A DNA stretch of 64,000 bases from the NCBI GenBank assembly GCA_030426265.1, contig JAUHYP010000003.1, positions 62,001 through 126,000 of the forward strand. Direction: 5' to 3'. The translations under genes were made by a program, and so were the position numbers. The stretch is from Gammaproteobacteria bacterium (GTDB lineage: Bacteria > Pseudomonadota > Gammaproteobacteria > Xanthomonadales > SZUA-36). Under the pieces are notes generated by a model. That model did no database searches and had not been told where the DNA came from. It saw nothing but the letters and a program-made list of their open reading frames with translations. Shown here piece by piece: positions 1 through 8,560 of this stretch (the stretch's first letter is position 1; each line of letters opens with the position of its first letter).

Positions 1-2017
1 CCGTGCGGCGTTCCCTGAGGCGCGCCACCCACTTGGCCGGCTCGAAGTACTGCACCTGGGAGTCGTGCAGGCCGGTGGTGACCAGCAGGTTGGGGTAGTC
101 CTGGGCACTGACGTTGTCGTAGGGCGAGTAGGACAGCATGTACTCGTAGGCGTCCTTCTCGTTGGGGTTGCCCCACTCGCGATACTCGCCCGTGGTGAGC
201 GGAATGGAATCGTCCAGCATGGTCGTGACGATGTCCACGAAAGGCACCGCCGCGATCACGCCGTCGTAGAGTTCCGGTGACAGGTTGACCACCACCCCCA
301 TCAGCAGGCCGCCGGCGCTGCCGCCCAGGGCGTAGGTGCGCTCGGGATCGATCACGCGTTCGGACTGCAGCGCCCTGGTCACGTCTATGAAGTCCGTGAA
401 GGTGTTCATCTTGTGCATCAGCCGCCCCTGTTCGTACCACTGCCGGCCGAGTTCCTGGCCACCGCGGATGTGGGCGATGGCGTAGACGAAGCCGCGGTCC
501 AGCAGGCTGATGACCGAGTTGCGGAACCAGGGGTCGGTGGAAGCCCCGTAGGAGCCATAGGCGTATTGCAGCGCCGGCGCCGAGCCGTCGAGTTTCGTGT
601 CCTTGTGCCAGGCCAGCGAGACGGGCACGCTCACACCGTCGCGCGCGGTGACCATGCGGCGGCCGGTGCGGTAGTTGGCGCTGTCGAAGTCCCCCAGTAC
701 GCGATCGGCCTTCATGAGCGTGGTCTGGCCGGTGGCGAGGTCGACGTCCCAGATCTGCCCCGGCGTGACCAGGCTGGAAAAGCCGTAGCGCAGGGTCTGC
801 GTGTCGGTGCGGGGGTTGGTGGACAACCACATCACGTAGGCTTCCTCGTTGGCCTCGAGGTAGCGGTCGACGCTGCCGTCCAGGGCCAGGGCGCGCACCT
901 TGCGCAGCCCGTCGGTGCGCTCCTCCAGCACCAGCCAGTCGTCGAAGGCCAGCAGGTCGCGAACCATCGCGTCCTCCCGGTGCGCCACGAGTTCCTTCCA
1001 CTTCGACGTGTCGGACGCGGTTTCGCGGGTGGCCTGCATCACGCGGAAATTCTCCGCCTCCCAGTTGGTACGGATGAAGAAGCGCCCACCCGCGTCGTCG
1101 ACCTCGTATTCGTGGCCGGTCTTGCGCGGCAGGAAGGGCTCGAAGGAACCCAGCGGATCGTCCGCGGCCAGCAACTGCACCTCGGTGGTGTCCGTGTTGC
1201 CGTGGCCCAGCATCAGCCAGTCTCCCGAACGGCTGCGCCAGACGGCGTTGTAGAAGGTGTTGTCCGCCTCCTCGTAGACCAGCACGTCCTCCGCCGGGTC
1301 CGTGCCCCGCTCATGGCGCATGAGGCGGTAGGCGAGCAGCGTTTCCGGGTGCTTGTCCAGGTAGAACAGGTACCGGCCGTCCGCGGACCAGGCCAGAGAA
1401 GCGGCCGCGTTGCCGATGACTTCGGGCAGGTACTCGCCGGTCTGCGTGTCCAGGATGCGGATGTCGTGGATGCGGCGGCTCAGGGTGTCCTCGGCAATGG
1501 CGACGTAGCGGTGGTCGTCGCTGACTTCGAGGTTGCCGAGGTCGTAGTAATCGTGGCCTTCGGCACGCTGGTTGGCGTCCACGAGGACGATCTCGTCCGC
1601 CTCCATGGTGCCCTTGCGGCGGGCGTAGACGGGATATTCCTTGCCGGGCTCGTAGCGGTAGTAGTACCACCAGCCGTCGTCCTCGTAGGGCACGGAGGAT
1701 TCGTCCGGGTCCAGGCGTCCCGTCATCTCGGAGTAGAGGGTGTCCTGGAGCGCCTTCGTGTGCGCCATTTCCTGCTCGAACCATGCGTTCTCGCGCTCGA
1801 GATGCGCCAGCACCTCGGGGTCCTCGCGATCGTCGTCGCGCAGCCAGAAGTAGTCGTCCACGCGCACGTGGTCGTGGATCTCGAGTTCCGTGGGTCGTCT
1901 GTCCGCCATTGGTTCTTCAATGCCCTGGAGTACGGGTTTCGTGTCGTCGCCGATCACCGGGGTGGCGGCGCAGGAAGCCGCCATGAGGCCGGCGGCGAGC
2001 AGGGTCCGGGTTCGCAT
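1..2017 (-). CDS. ptrB: Oligopeptidase B (S9A serine peptidase), 3' end beyond the window
   Basis: Serine endopeptidase that cleaves short peptides after basic residues. About 672 residues are visible. An N-terminal beta-propeller is followed by an alpha/beta-hydrolase domain with the nucleophile motif GGSAGG (Ser567) and the acid residue in GLHDSQVQ (Asp652); the catalytic His lies past the window edge. Counted from the inner ATG at 1909 these become 531 and 616, almost exactly the E. coli PtrB positions. The extra 36 residues from the ATG at 2017 form a hydrophobic leader with a Cys after AAS, so export or a lipoprotein anchor is plausible. The gene is divergent from the HTTM gene. Family assignment is firm; the start choice and location are inferred. 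Confidence 0.93.
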   Translation of the reverse strand, partial: MRTRTLLAAGLMAASCAATPVIGDDTKPVLQGIEEPMADRRPTELEIHDHVRVDDYFWLRDDDREDPEVLAHLERENAWFEQEMAHTKALQDTLYSEMTGRLDPDESSVPYEDDGWWYYYRYEPGKEYPVYARRKGTMEADEIVLVDANQRAEGHDYYDLGNLEVSDDHRYVAIAEDTLSRRIHDIRILDTQTGEYLPEVIGNAAASLAWSADGRYLFYLDKHPETLLAYRLMRHERGTDPAEDVLVYEEADNTFYNAVWRSRSGDWLMLGHGNTDTTEVQLLAADDPLGSFEPFLPRKTGHEYEVDDAGGRFFIRTNWEAENFRVMQATRETASDTSKWKELVAHREDAMVRDLLAFDDWLVLEERTDGLRKVRALALDGSVDRYLEANEEAYVMWLSTNPRTDTQTLRYGFSSLVTPGQIWDVDLATGQTTLMKADRVLGDFDSANYRTGRRMVTARDGVSVPVSLAWHKDTKLDGSAPALQYAYGSYGASTDPWFRNSVISLLDRGFVYAIAHIRGGQELGRQWYEQGRLMHKMNTFTDFIDVTRALQSERVIDPERTYALGGSAGGLLMGVVVNLSPELYDGVIAAVPFVDIVTTMLDDSIPLTTGEYREWGNPNEKDAYEYMLSYSPYDNVSAQDYPNLLVTTGLHDSQVQYFEPAKWVARLRERRT

Positions 2018-2071
2018 GGTGCGGACGCCTCGTGACTTGGAGGGCGATAATATAGCGCAGCCCAGCGCGGG

Positions 2072-2077
2072 TATACT
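2072..2077 (+). promoter_or_regulatory. Possible sigma70 -10 box of the HTTM-DCC pair
   Basis: TATACT lies 22 bases before the ATG at 2100, in the divergent gap between ptrB and the HTTM gene. No good -35 hexamer is seen 17 bases upstream. The same TATACTG string recurs upstream of glmU and of the amidohydrolase gene. Weak evidence. Confidence 0.3.
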
Positions 2078-2099
2078 GGCCGGCAAGGGGACCCATGAA

Positions 2100-3524
2100 A
2101 TGAACCGCCTTCGCCGTTACCTGTTCCGCGAGGTCGACGCCAGTTCGCTGGCAGTCTTCCGCATGGGCTTTGGCCTCATCATGGTGGTCGAGTCCCTGCG
2201 CTACCTGTTCAAGTTCTGTATCCAGTGCTTCTGGAACGATCCACCGTTCCTGTTCAAGTACTGGGGCTTCGCCTGGGTCCACCCCTTGCCGGCCCCGGGC
2301 ATGGACCTGCTCTGGATCGCCCTGGGCCTGCTCGGCGTGGGCATCACCCTGGGCTGGCGCTACCGGTTCTGCATGGTGACGTTCACTCTCGCCTTCATCT
2401 ACTCCTTCCTGCAGGACCAGGCGCTGTACCTGAATCATTTCTACCTGGTGATCCTGTTCGCCGTCCTGATGTGCTTCGTGCCGGCCAACCGGTACATGGC
2501 CCTGGATGCCCGCCGCCGGCCGGAGATCGCCAGCCCCCGGATTCCCTTCTGGCCGATCTTCCTGCTGGGCGCCCAGCTGGAGATCGTCCTGATCTGGGCC
2601 GGCCTGGTGAAGATCAATCCCGACTGGCTCAACCTCGAACCGCTCGGCATGTGGCTGGCGGTGCGCTCGGACATGGCCCTGGTCGGCCCGCTGTTCCTCC
2701 AGAAGTGGGCCGTGGCGCTGGGCGCCTATGGCGTCATCGCACTGCACCTGGTGGGCGCGCCGTTGTTGTTGTTCCGGCGCACTCGGCTGCCGGTGCTGTG
2801 CATCTACGCGTCCTTTCACGTGCTGAACCACTTCGTGTTCAACATCGGAATCTTTCCCTGGTTCACCCTGTTCGCCAGCCTGCTGCTGTTCGACCCGGAC
2901 TGGCCCAAGCAGGTGTTTGCGCGGCTTCGCCGGGCCTGGCCGATTTTCCGTGACGAGGTGTTCCTGCCCGTGGCGGAGCGCTTCGACCCGGCGCACGTTC
3001 CCCGCCCGCCGGCGCCCGCCTTGCTGGTGGCGGGCATGGCCATCTGGCTGCTGGTCCAGGCCCTGTTTCCGATGCGCCACTGGTTCATGCCGGGGGACGT
3101 GGCCTGGAACGAAGCGGGGCACCGATTCGCCTGGCGCATGAAGCTGCGTGACAAGGACGGCCAGGCCCGCTTCACCCTGAGGGATGCATCGGGCGCCGAA
3201 CAGCGCGTTTCCCTTCCACGCTTCATCAACCGCAACCAGGCCGAGGAAATGGCCTGCAAGCCGGACATGCTGCTGCAGTTCGCCCACCATGTCGCGGCGG
3301 TTCACCGGGCGGAGGGGGACAACCCCGTGGGGGTGTACGCGGACGTCGCCTGCCGTCTGAACGGCCGGCCGCCGCAGCGATTCATCGACCCGGACGTCAA
3401 CCTGCTCGAGGAGTCGCGCCGTTTCGGCGCCTATCCCTGGGTGTTGCCACTGACCACGCCGTTGCCCGACCCCTGGCTGGGCGGGCGGCTGGAGCGCGCG
3501 GAGGTGGCGCGTGGCAACGAGTGA
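2100..3524 (+). CDS. HTTM-domain (vitamin K gamma-carboxylase-like) membrane protein
   Basis: A 474-residue multi-pass membrane protein. The N-terminal part carries several hydrophobic helices and the aromatic-rich pattern of the HTTM domain, which is related to vitamin K-dependent gamma-glutamyl carboxylase (NHFYLVILFAVLMCFVP near residue 115, then a KINPDWL segment). The C-terminal ~110 residues look soluble. The ATG at 2100 is chosen because the protein then begins MNRLRRYLF just ahead of the first helix; an ATG 5 bases earlier is out of frame. It overlaps the downstream DCC gene by 14 bp, so the two are probably co-translated. The substrate is unknown, and bacterial HTTM proteins need not be carboxylases. 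Confidence 0.82.
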   Translation: MNRLRRYLFREVDASSLAVFRMGFGLIMVVESLRYLFKFCIQCFWNDPPFLFKYWGFAWVHPLPAPGMDLLWIALGLLGVGITLGWRYRFCMVTFTLAFIYSFLQDQALYLNHFYLVILFAVLMCFVPANRYMALDARRRPEIASPRIPFWPIFLLGAQLEIVLIWAGLVKINPDWLNLEPLGMWLAVRSDMALVGPLFLQKWAVALGAYGVIALHLVGAPLLLFRRTRLPVLCIYASFHVLNHFVFNIGIFPWFTLFASLLLFDPDWPKQVFARLRRAWPIFRDEVFLPVAERFDPAHVPRPPAPALLVAGMAIWLLVQALFPMRHWFMPGDVAWNEAGHRFAWRMKLRDKDGQARFTLRDASGAEQRVSLPRFINRNQAEEMACKPDMLLQFAHHVAAVHRAEGDNPVGVYADVACRLNGRPPQRFIDPDVNLLEESRRFGAYPWVLPLTTPLPDPWLGGRLERAEVARGNE

Positions 3525-3915
3525 ATCCGTGGACGGGGTGGTGATCTACTACGACGGCGAATGCCCCGTGTGCAATCACTGGGTGGCCGGGTTGCGCCTG
3601 AAGACCGCCGCGGGCGCGCTGCGCCTGGTGGACGCCCGCGAGGGCGGAGACGAAGTGCGGGCCCTGCAGGCGGCCGGCTACGATCTCGACCGGGAAATGG
3701 TCGTGCGCATCGGTGATCGCACCCTGTCCGGCGCCGAAGCGATGCATGGTTTGACCTTGATGGCGACCCCTTCTGGCCTGTTCAACCGGGGGGTGTACCA
3801 TTTGTTTCGTTCGGAGCGGCTCTCGCGTCCCCTCTACCCCGTGTTCCGGGGGATGCGCCTGGCACTGCTCCGGCTTTTGGGAAGGTCGCGTATCAATGGC
3901 GTTCAGGGCGAATGA
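3511..3915 (+). CDS. DCC-family thiol-disulfide oxidoreductase-like protein (DUF393)
   Basis: A 134-residue protein with the DCC-family signature YDGECPVC at residues 14-21, giving a thioredoxin-like CxxC pair (Cys18, Cys21). The rest fits the family: VDARE strand, aliphatic C-terminal helices and about 130 residues. It starts at a GTG inside the end of the HTTM gene (14 bp overlap). DCC domains occur next to, or fused with, HTTM domains in many bacteria, so the two products likely act together, perhaps in redox handling of a quinone or membrane substrate. That role is inference; the family call is firm. Confidence 0.85.
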   Translation: MATSESVDGVVIYYDGECPVCNHWVAGLRLKTAAGALRLVDAREGGDEVRALQAAGYDLDREMVVRIGDRTLSGAEAMHGLTLMATPSGLFNRGVYHLFRSERLSRPLYPVFRGMRLALLRLLGRSRINGVQGE

Positions 3916-3976
3916 ATTGTCAGGCGACCGATGTTCTGAGAAAATAACCCGCACTGGGGAAGGGAGAGAAACCATA

Positions 3977-4744
3977 ATGAATTTAATGACTAAGACGGGC
4001 AAATTGCTGTTGTGCCTGACGCTCGCGGCCCTGTCGGCGCAGGCCGCCGCCCAGCAGGTCTTCTTCGGTGAGGATCTGAACACAGGGGGAACCGCCAGGC
4101 TGGCCGCCACACCCAACGCCGATGCGGCGCGGGACGCGTTCCTCGCCCGACTGGCCCAGGCCGGCACCAACACGGGCGGCGCGGGCACCGAGGACTTCGA
4201 CGGATTCTCGGATGGCACCACGGCGCCGCTGCCCCTCACGTTCGGGGCAGTGACCGCAACCGTCACGGCGCCGTCCGGTATGGTCACCGCCGTGGCGCCC
4301 GGCGCCAACAACGGTGACGGTCGGTACCCGATCTCTGATCCCAACTACTGGGACACGGACCGGGAGTTCACCATCGACTTCTCGTCGCCGGTCCAGGGGC
4401 TGGGCTTTTACGGCATCGACATGGGCGACTTCCAGGGGCGTCTGTCGTTGCGGTTGACCCTCGAGGGCGGCGGATTCCAGGACGTCGATATCGCTCACAC
4501 GCTGGGCGCCGATGACGCCTCTGTCCTGTACTTCGGCGTGGTCAGCCTGACCCCCATCACCTCGGCCACGTTCGCGAACTCCACGAGCCTGGACGTGTTC
4601 GGTTTCGATGACTTCACGGTGCAGCAGTTCGTACCCCTGTCGGGGAGTGGTGACGCCAGCATCCCGAGCCTGTCCCACCTCGGCCTGATCCTGATGGCCG
4701 GTCTGCTGGGCCTGTTTGGCCTCGTGTCCGCACGACGCAGCTGA
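3977..4744 (+). CDS. Secreted protein with IPTL-CTERM sorting signal
   Basis: A 255-residue exported protein. The signal peptide ends near AAAQQ (about residue 25). The body is a beta-rich domain with an EDFDGF motif and a FGFDDFTV stretch, the style common in PEP-CTERM-type cargo. The tail is IPSLSHLG, then a hydrophobic helix, then RRS: the tripartite IPTL-CTERM signal read by a dedicated exosortase-like enzyme. A good ribosome-binding site (GGGAGAGA) precedes the ATG. A strong terminator follows, so it is probably monocistronic. The body function is unknown. A second protein with the same tail type lies at 36.8-37.8 kb. Confidence 0.82.
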   Translation: MNLMTKTGKLLLCLTLAALSAQAAAQQVFFGEDLNTGGTARLAATPNADAARDAFLARLAQAGTNTGGAGTEDFDGFSDGTTAPLPLTFGAVTATVTAPSGMVTAVAPGANNGDGRYPISDPNYWDTDREFTIDFSSPVQGLGFYGIDMGDFQGRLSLRLTLEGGGFQDVDIAHTLGADDASVLYFGVVSLTPITSATFANSTSLDVFGFDDFTVQQFVPLSGSGDASIPSLSHLGLILMAGLLGLFGLVSARRS

Positions 4745-4762
4745 TCCCGGATTCGTCTCCGG

Positions 4763-4792
4763 TAAAAACCCCGGCCTGGCCGGGGTTTTTTA
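4763..4792 (+). terminator. Rho-independent terminator after the first IPTL-CTERM gene
   Basis: A 7-bp GC stem (4769-4775 with 4779-4785, loop CTG) is followed by six T and preceded by five A. It sits 24 bases after the stop codon. Confidence 0.9.
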
Positions 4793-5190
4793 CTGGATGA
4801 CCCTCGAATTCCCCCTTAATCCGGCAGGGATTGCTTGCAATTTTCTGGTGCTGATTTAAGGTGGGGAAAGGCAACAGCTCTGAAGACTGCAGGTCAGCTG
4901 CGCAGATCGGACGGCTTCGTCGTCTTGGTTTCCCGTAAATACAAAGGCTTGGGAATCCAAAGGGGATACAAAGCACGACCACTGTATAGGGGTCCTCGCA
5001 AGAGGAGGCTCTGTCGACTTCGGGGATACTGGGCCATTCTGGTTTCGCGAGAGCGAAGGATTGGGGGCCGGAAATCCAGAACCGCACATTGACGCGCGGG
5101 ATGGGCTGCGGCAAATAAGAATGACCTAAAAGGGACGCCACTCGGCGCGCAATCCTGTGCGCCGCAGCCATTTCAAGGACGACAGCTTTC
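4793..5190 (+). other. Long intergenic leader before the collagen-like gene, probably structured
   Basis: About 400 bases without a convincing gene. It contains a 12-bp palindrome at 4830-4841 (ATTGC-TT-GCAAT). It also has a near-perfect 9-bp stem around 4927-4963 and a TCCTC/GAGGA hairpin with a GCAA tetraloop near 4993-5006. A nested hairpin near 5037-5083 has TTCGC/GCGAA capped by a GAGA loop and an outer TTCTGG/CCAGAA pairing. Two copies of ATACAAAG flank this area. The second sits in GGGGATACAAAGC, which loosely resembles the GGGACGCAAAGC core of c-di-GMP-I riboswitches, but the rest of that fold was not found. An 85-codon open frame here has no family resemblance and is discounted. Confidence 0.4.
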
Positions 5191-5195
5191 AGGAG
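5191..5195 (+). promoter_or_regulatory. Ribosome-binding site deciding the GTG start of the collagen-like gene
   Basis: AGGAG lies 6 bases before the GTG at 5202. It supports that start over an upstream ATG at 5157, and the protein then begins directly with a signal peptide. Confidence 0.7.
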
Positions 5196-5201
5196 TTTGT
5201 C

Positions 5202-7718
5202 GTGAGCACCAATACCCACCGGGCCTCGCCCCGACCCAGCACTCTGCTGGCTGGCGGATGTTTCCTGCTGGCCGCCCTTTCGCAGAGCGTCCTGGCCGAC
5301 ACCCAGATCATGGAAGTCCAGCTGGCGAAGGACGGAGAGCGCAATTTCCTCCAGCCCAACCAACTGGTCATTTGGGGAACCGATTTCTACGGCCCCAGTG
5401 GCGAGGATCCGTCCATCTACCTGGGCACCTGGCCCACTGTGCTCGACGTCTCCGCCAGCCAGTCGCTGTGTACCGTTCCGCCTTCCCCGCCGCTCGACCC
5501 ATCGGGAGTCGACTGCATCGTCGTCGATCTGCCCCAGGTGGATTCCGGCGGTGAACCGGTGGTTCCCTGGGGGGACTACCTCCTCAAGATGGTCGCCGTC
5601 AGCACGGACGACTGCAGGCAGGTGGCGATCGACGACTGGTATCTCGACGGCGCTTCCGACAGCGGTACCGAAACCGGCCGTCGTGACGACGATGACGATG
5701 GAGGCGGTGACGACGACTGCACGAATGCCGCTTACGCCGGTGGCGACACCACTGAAACGTGGTGGTGGAAAGGGGGTGGCGACGACGACGATGACGACGG
5801 CGATCACGATGACGGTGGCGATGATGACGACGGCGGCGACGGCAACCCCACGAATGTTGCGCTCTACGACCTGACCATCGTCAGTCTCGAACTGGCGGAA
5901 GGTCCCCCGGGCGCTGACGGTCCTCCGGGCCCGCAAGGTCCCCAGGGTGAACCGGGTCCACAGGGTGATCCTGGTGCGCCGGGCGACCCCGGCCCACAGG
6001 GGCCGGCAGGTGAAACCGGACCGGAGGGCCCGATCGGTCCCGAAGGCCCGACCGGCCCTGCAGGTCCTGAAGGTCCGCAGGGCGCCCAGGGCGAGGCGGG
6101 TCCGCAGGGTCCGGCAGGTCCACAAGGCGAGGCGGGTCCGGAAGGCCCGGCGGGTCCCACCGGTCCGGCAGGCCCCGAAGGCCCGACCGGTCCGGCAGGA
6201 CCACAGGGTCCGACCGGTGCCGCGGGCGAACAGGGTCCGGCAGGCCCGGCAGGCGCCCAGGGCCCGGCGGGTCCGGCAGGTGATACAGGTCCGGCAGGTC
6301 CGGCGGGTGCCACAGGCCCGGCAGGTCCAGCAGGCCCGGCGGGCGACACAGGCCCGGCCGGTCCGGCAGGTGATACGGGTCCGGCAGGTCCGGCGGGTCC
6401 GGCAGGTGCCCAGGGCCCGGCCGGTCCGGCAGGTGATACGGGTCCGGCAGGTCCGGCAGGTGATACGGGTCCGGCAGGCCCGGCGGGTGCCGCGGGTCCC
6501 CAGGGTCCGGCGGGTGACACCGGTCCGGCGGGTCCGGCCGGCGCCACAGGCCCGGCAGGTCCGGCAGGTCCAGCAGGACCGGCAGGCGATACAGGTCCGG
6601 CGGGTCCGGCAGGTGCCCAGGGCCCGGCCGGTCCGGCAGGTGATACGGGTCCGGCAGGTCCGGCGGGTGCCGCAGGTCCCCAGGGTCCGGCGGGTGACAC
6701 CGGTCCGGCGGGTCCGGCCGGCGCCACAGGCCCGGCAGGTCCGGCAGGTCCAGCAGGACCGGCGGGCGACACAGGCCCGGCCGGTCCGGCAGGTGTCCAG
6801 GGCCCAGCCGGTCCCGCAGGTCCCCAGGGTCCGGCGGGCGACACCGGTCCGGCTGGGCCGGCGGGCGCAACGGGTCCGGCGGGCCCGGCAGGCCCCCAGG
6901 GCCCTACCGGCGATCCGGGCAACACCGGTCCCGCGGGTCCCGCGGGTCCGGCAGGTCCACAGGGCCTCACGGGTCCGGCGGGTCCCACCGGTCCCCAGGG
7001 ACCTCAGGGTCTGCCGGGGGCGAATGGACTGGATGGAGCCGACGGTGGCCAGGGTCCGGCGGGTCCCGCAGGTCCTGCAGGCCCCGCAGGCCCGGCCGGT
7101 CCCCAGGGCCCGGCTGGCCCCGAGGGCCCCGAAGGCCCGCCCGGCGCCACCAATCCGTCCCTGGTGACGATGTGCTTTGCCGATACCCGCGAGATTCGCG
7201 TGGACATCCAGCAGGGGACCGTCGACACGCTGGTTGCGGAGATCGTGAGCGCCAATGATTCGGGTGGTCGTTACTACGGCATCGGGGATTCGGCGGCGCC
7301 ACAAATCAGTGGCCCGCGGCCTTTCCTGCAGGTGGCTGTGCCACAGCCTTTCCCGGACGGCTGGCGCATCACGCGCCTGGTCGCCAAGGCACGCGGCTCG
7401 GATGCGTCCTGGGAAGGCCGGGTGACGGTGCGCACGCAGGAGCCGGACGGTTTCCCGGCGGTCGGTGACGTGGTTCCCGGCGGATTCGTCTGCGAACTGT
7501 CGGGTGCCAATGGCGGCGTCTATGACGTGTGCGAGGTGGAGGGAGACTATCCGCTGTACAACATGCAGCTGCTGGGTCTCCATGCCCTGTCGACCAAGGA
7601 GACAGGCACGTCCGACCTCACGCGCGTCTCCGGCTGCATCACGATCGAGCCGCCCCTCGAGGAAGAGGTGGTCGTTCAGGCGGAATCATTGACCGTACTG
7701 AGGCCCACCCTGGACTGA
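5202..7718 (+). CDS. Secreted collagen-like (Gly-X-Y repeat) protein with Asp-rich linker
   Basis: An 838-residue exported protein. The signal peptide ends near SVLA (residue ~33). Residues ~34-155 resemble an IPT/TIG-type beta-sandwich ([20 protein letters not shown]). Residues ~160-217 are rich in Asp and Gly, with runs of five and six Asp. About 139 uninterrupted Gly-X-Y triplets follow (DNA 5901-7151), mostly GPA, GDT, GPQ and GAT. A ~188-residue C-terminal domain with Cys in MCFAD, FVCEL, DVCEV and SGCIT could trimerise the helix. There is no anchor motif, so it is probably released or held by the C-terminal domain. It stands alone between two terminators. A collagen triple helix is likely from the repeat; adhesion, matrix or spore-coat-like roles are open. 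Confidence 0.9.
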   Translation: MSTNTHRASPRPSTLLAGGCFLLAALSQSVLADTQIMEVQLAKDGERNFLQPNQLVIWGTDFYGPSGEDPSIYLGTWPTVLDVSASQSLCTVPPSPPLDPSGVDCIVVDLPQVDSGGEPVVPWGDYLLKMVAVSTDDCRQVAIDDWYLDGASDSGTETGRRDDDDDGGGDDDCTNAAYAGGDTTETWWWKGGGDDDDDDGDHDDGGDDDDGGDGNPTNVALYDLTIVSLELAEGPPGADGPPGPQGPQGEPGPQGDPGAPGDPGPQGPAGETGPEGPIGPEGPTGPAGPEGPQGAQGEAGPQGPAGPQGEAGPEGPAGPTGPAGPEGPTGPAGPQGPTGAAGEQGPAGPAGAQGPAGPAGDTGPAGPAGATGPAGPAGPAGDTGPAGPAGDTGPAGPAGPAGAQGPAGPAGDTGPAGPAGDTGPAGPAGAAGPQGPAGDTGPAGPAGATGPAGPAGPAGPAGDTGPAGPAGAQGPAGPAGDTGPAGPAGAAGPQGPAGDTGPAGPAGATGPAGPAGPAGPAGDTGPAGPAGVQGPAGPAGPQGPAGDTGPAGPAGATGPAGPAGPQGPTGDPGNTGPAGPAGPAGPQGLTGPAGPTGPQGPQGLPGANGLDGADGGQGPAGPAGPAGPAGPAGPQGPAGPEGPEGPPGATNPSLVTMCFADTREIRVDIQQGTVDTLVAEIVSANDSGGRYYGIGDSAAPQISGPRPFLQVAVPQPFPDGWRITRLVAKARGSDASWEGRVTVRTQEPDGFPAVGDVVPGGFVCELSGANGGVYDVCEVEGDYPLYNMQLLGLHALSTKETGTSDLTRVSGCITIEPPLEEEVVVQAESLTVLRPTLD
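5901..7151 (+). repeat. Collagen Gly-X-Y coding repeat with an internal 180-bp duplication
   Basis: A 9-bp-period repeat coding for about 139 triplets with no break. Inside it, bases 6481-6600 and 6661-6780 match at all but about five positions, showing a 180-bp (60-residue, 20-triplet) tandem duplication. Copies of this kind are prone to slippage and length variation. Confidence 0.9.
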
Positions 7719-7738
7719 CGGATTCCCGTACACAGGCT

Positions 7739-7826
7739 GATGCCGGCCCCATCGGGCCGGCATCACCGGGAAACCCTGAAGTCCGTTGTTCGTGAAGATG
7801 CCGGCCCCGAAACGGGCCGGCTTTTT
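7739..7826 (+). terminator. Two similar hairpins, the second a rho-independent terminator
   Basis: The first hairpin (7739-7764) is a perfect 11-bp stem beginning GATGCCGGCCC with no T run. The second (7800-7821) reuses GCCGGCCC with a CGAAAC loop and is followed by five T. They terminate the collagen-like gene and face the convergent YceI gene. Reuse of the stem suggests local duplication. Confidence 0.8.
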
Positions 7827-7836
7827 CATGCCCGGT

Positions 7837-8412
7837 TCACTGCCGCAGCGTGAGCCGGAACGTCACCGGTACTGCCGGGCTGATGGCCGGCAGACCGGCG
7901 ACTTCACGCAATTTCTCCACGCCCGTAAGCAGGCCGAGTTGGTCGGCGTTCACGACCATCGGCTCGCTGCTGGTCACCAGCAACGTCCTGTCGTCCAGGC
8001 GCGCCACCGAGGCGGTGACCGTCAGGTTGAGTTCGGTTCCGTGCAGTGTGAGCTGTGCTTCAGAAACTGTTTCGGTCTGCGCACCGGGCTCCAGGGCCTG
8101 CAGGGGCGACAGGTCCAGGCGCGCCGTGACCGTCGCTTCGGGATACTCCGTGGTCTGGAAGAGCAGTTCGCGCATTCGCTCGTCACGGATCTCGATGCCG
8201 GTATCCACGCTGTCCAGCATGATGGCGAGGCGGAACTCCCCATCCTCCGCCAGCGTGCCGGAAAGTTCGCCGAATCGATGCACTTCCGCCACCTGTCCCG
8301 CCTTGGTGGAGACGAAGGACAGGCGGGATTCCTCGTTGACCACGGTCCAGTCCGCAAGGGCGGCGGCCGGGAGGCCCAGGGCGAAACAGGGCAGGAACAG
8401 CTTGCGGATCAT
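7837..8412 (-). CDS. YceI-family periplasmic lipid-binding protein
   Basis: A 191-residue protein with a clear signal peptide ending ALA before Asp-Trp-Thr. The mature part follows the YceI beta-barrel pattern: ESRLSFVSTKAGQVAEVHRF at the start, then LDSVDTGIEIRDERM, FQTTEYPEATVTAR and LTLHG. YceI proteins bind isoprenoid or other amphiphilic chains in a lipocalin-like barrel. The ATG at 8412 is preferred over a start about 100 bases upstream because the signal peptide begins there. It is convergent with the collagen-like gene and divergent from the redoxin gene; its role in that group is unproven. Confidence 0.88.
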   Translation of the reverse strand: MIRKLFLPCFALGLPAAALADWTVVNEESRLSFVSTKAGQVAEVHRFGELSGTLAEDGEFRLAIMLDSVDTGIEIRDERMRELLFQTTEYPEATVTARLDLSPLQALEPGAQTETVSEAQLTLHGTELNLTVTASVARLDDRTLLVTSSEPMVVNADQLGLLTGVEKLREVAGLPAISPAVPVTFRLTLRQ

Positions 8413-8560
8413 GGCGAACTCGTCTGGATTGGGAGTCTCCAAGTGTAGCGAGCCAGGACGATGGTGGTGTGAAAACCGCGTTGGTCCGCCGTTGATCGTC
8501 CACACGAACATCATCGGGCGGCGCTAGACTGTAGGACCCAGGCAAACAGGAGGACACGCA

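Noticed and set aside
413-2035. 540-codon open frame on the plus strand
   Set aside because: It lies antisense to the oligopeptidase B gene, has no recognisable domain and a low-complexity Val/Gly/Arg composition. It is a GC-rich shadow frame.
4793-5190. Full c-di-GMP-I riboswitch call
   Set aside because: Only a loose match to the GGGACGCAAAGC core is present. The GGCAAACC half, the GAAA tetraloop and its receptor were not found by eye, so I kept it as an unclassified structured leader.
5864-6988. Proline-rich frame, minus strand
   Set aside because: A reverse reading of the collagen repeat (GPA gives PAG-like repeats). It looks collagen-like only because the repeat is symmetrical; no ribosome site or signal peptide is seen.
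5901-7151. CRISPR array or satellite DNA
   Set aside because: The short period repeat is entirely in frame and codes for Gly-X-Y triplets; there are no spacers.
4614-7583. 989-codon open frame on the minus strand across the collagen gene
   Set aside because: Its Thr/Arg/Gly/Cys-rich repeats are the antisense reading of the Gly-X-Y code and it runs through the terminator. No start signal or family supports it.
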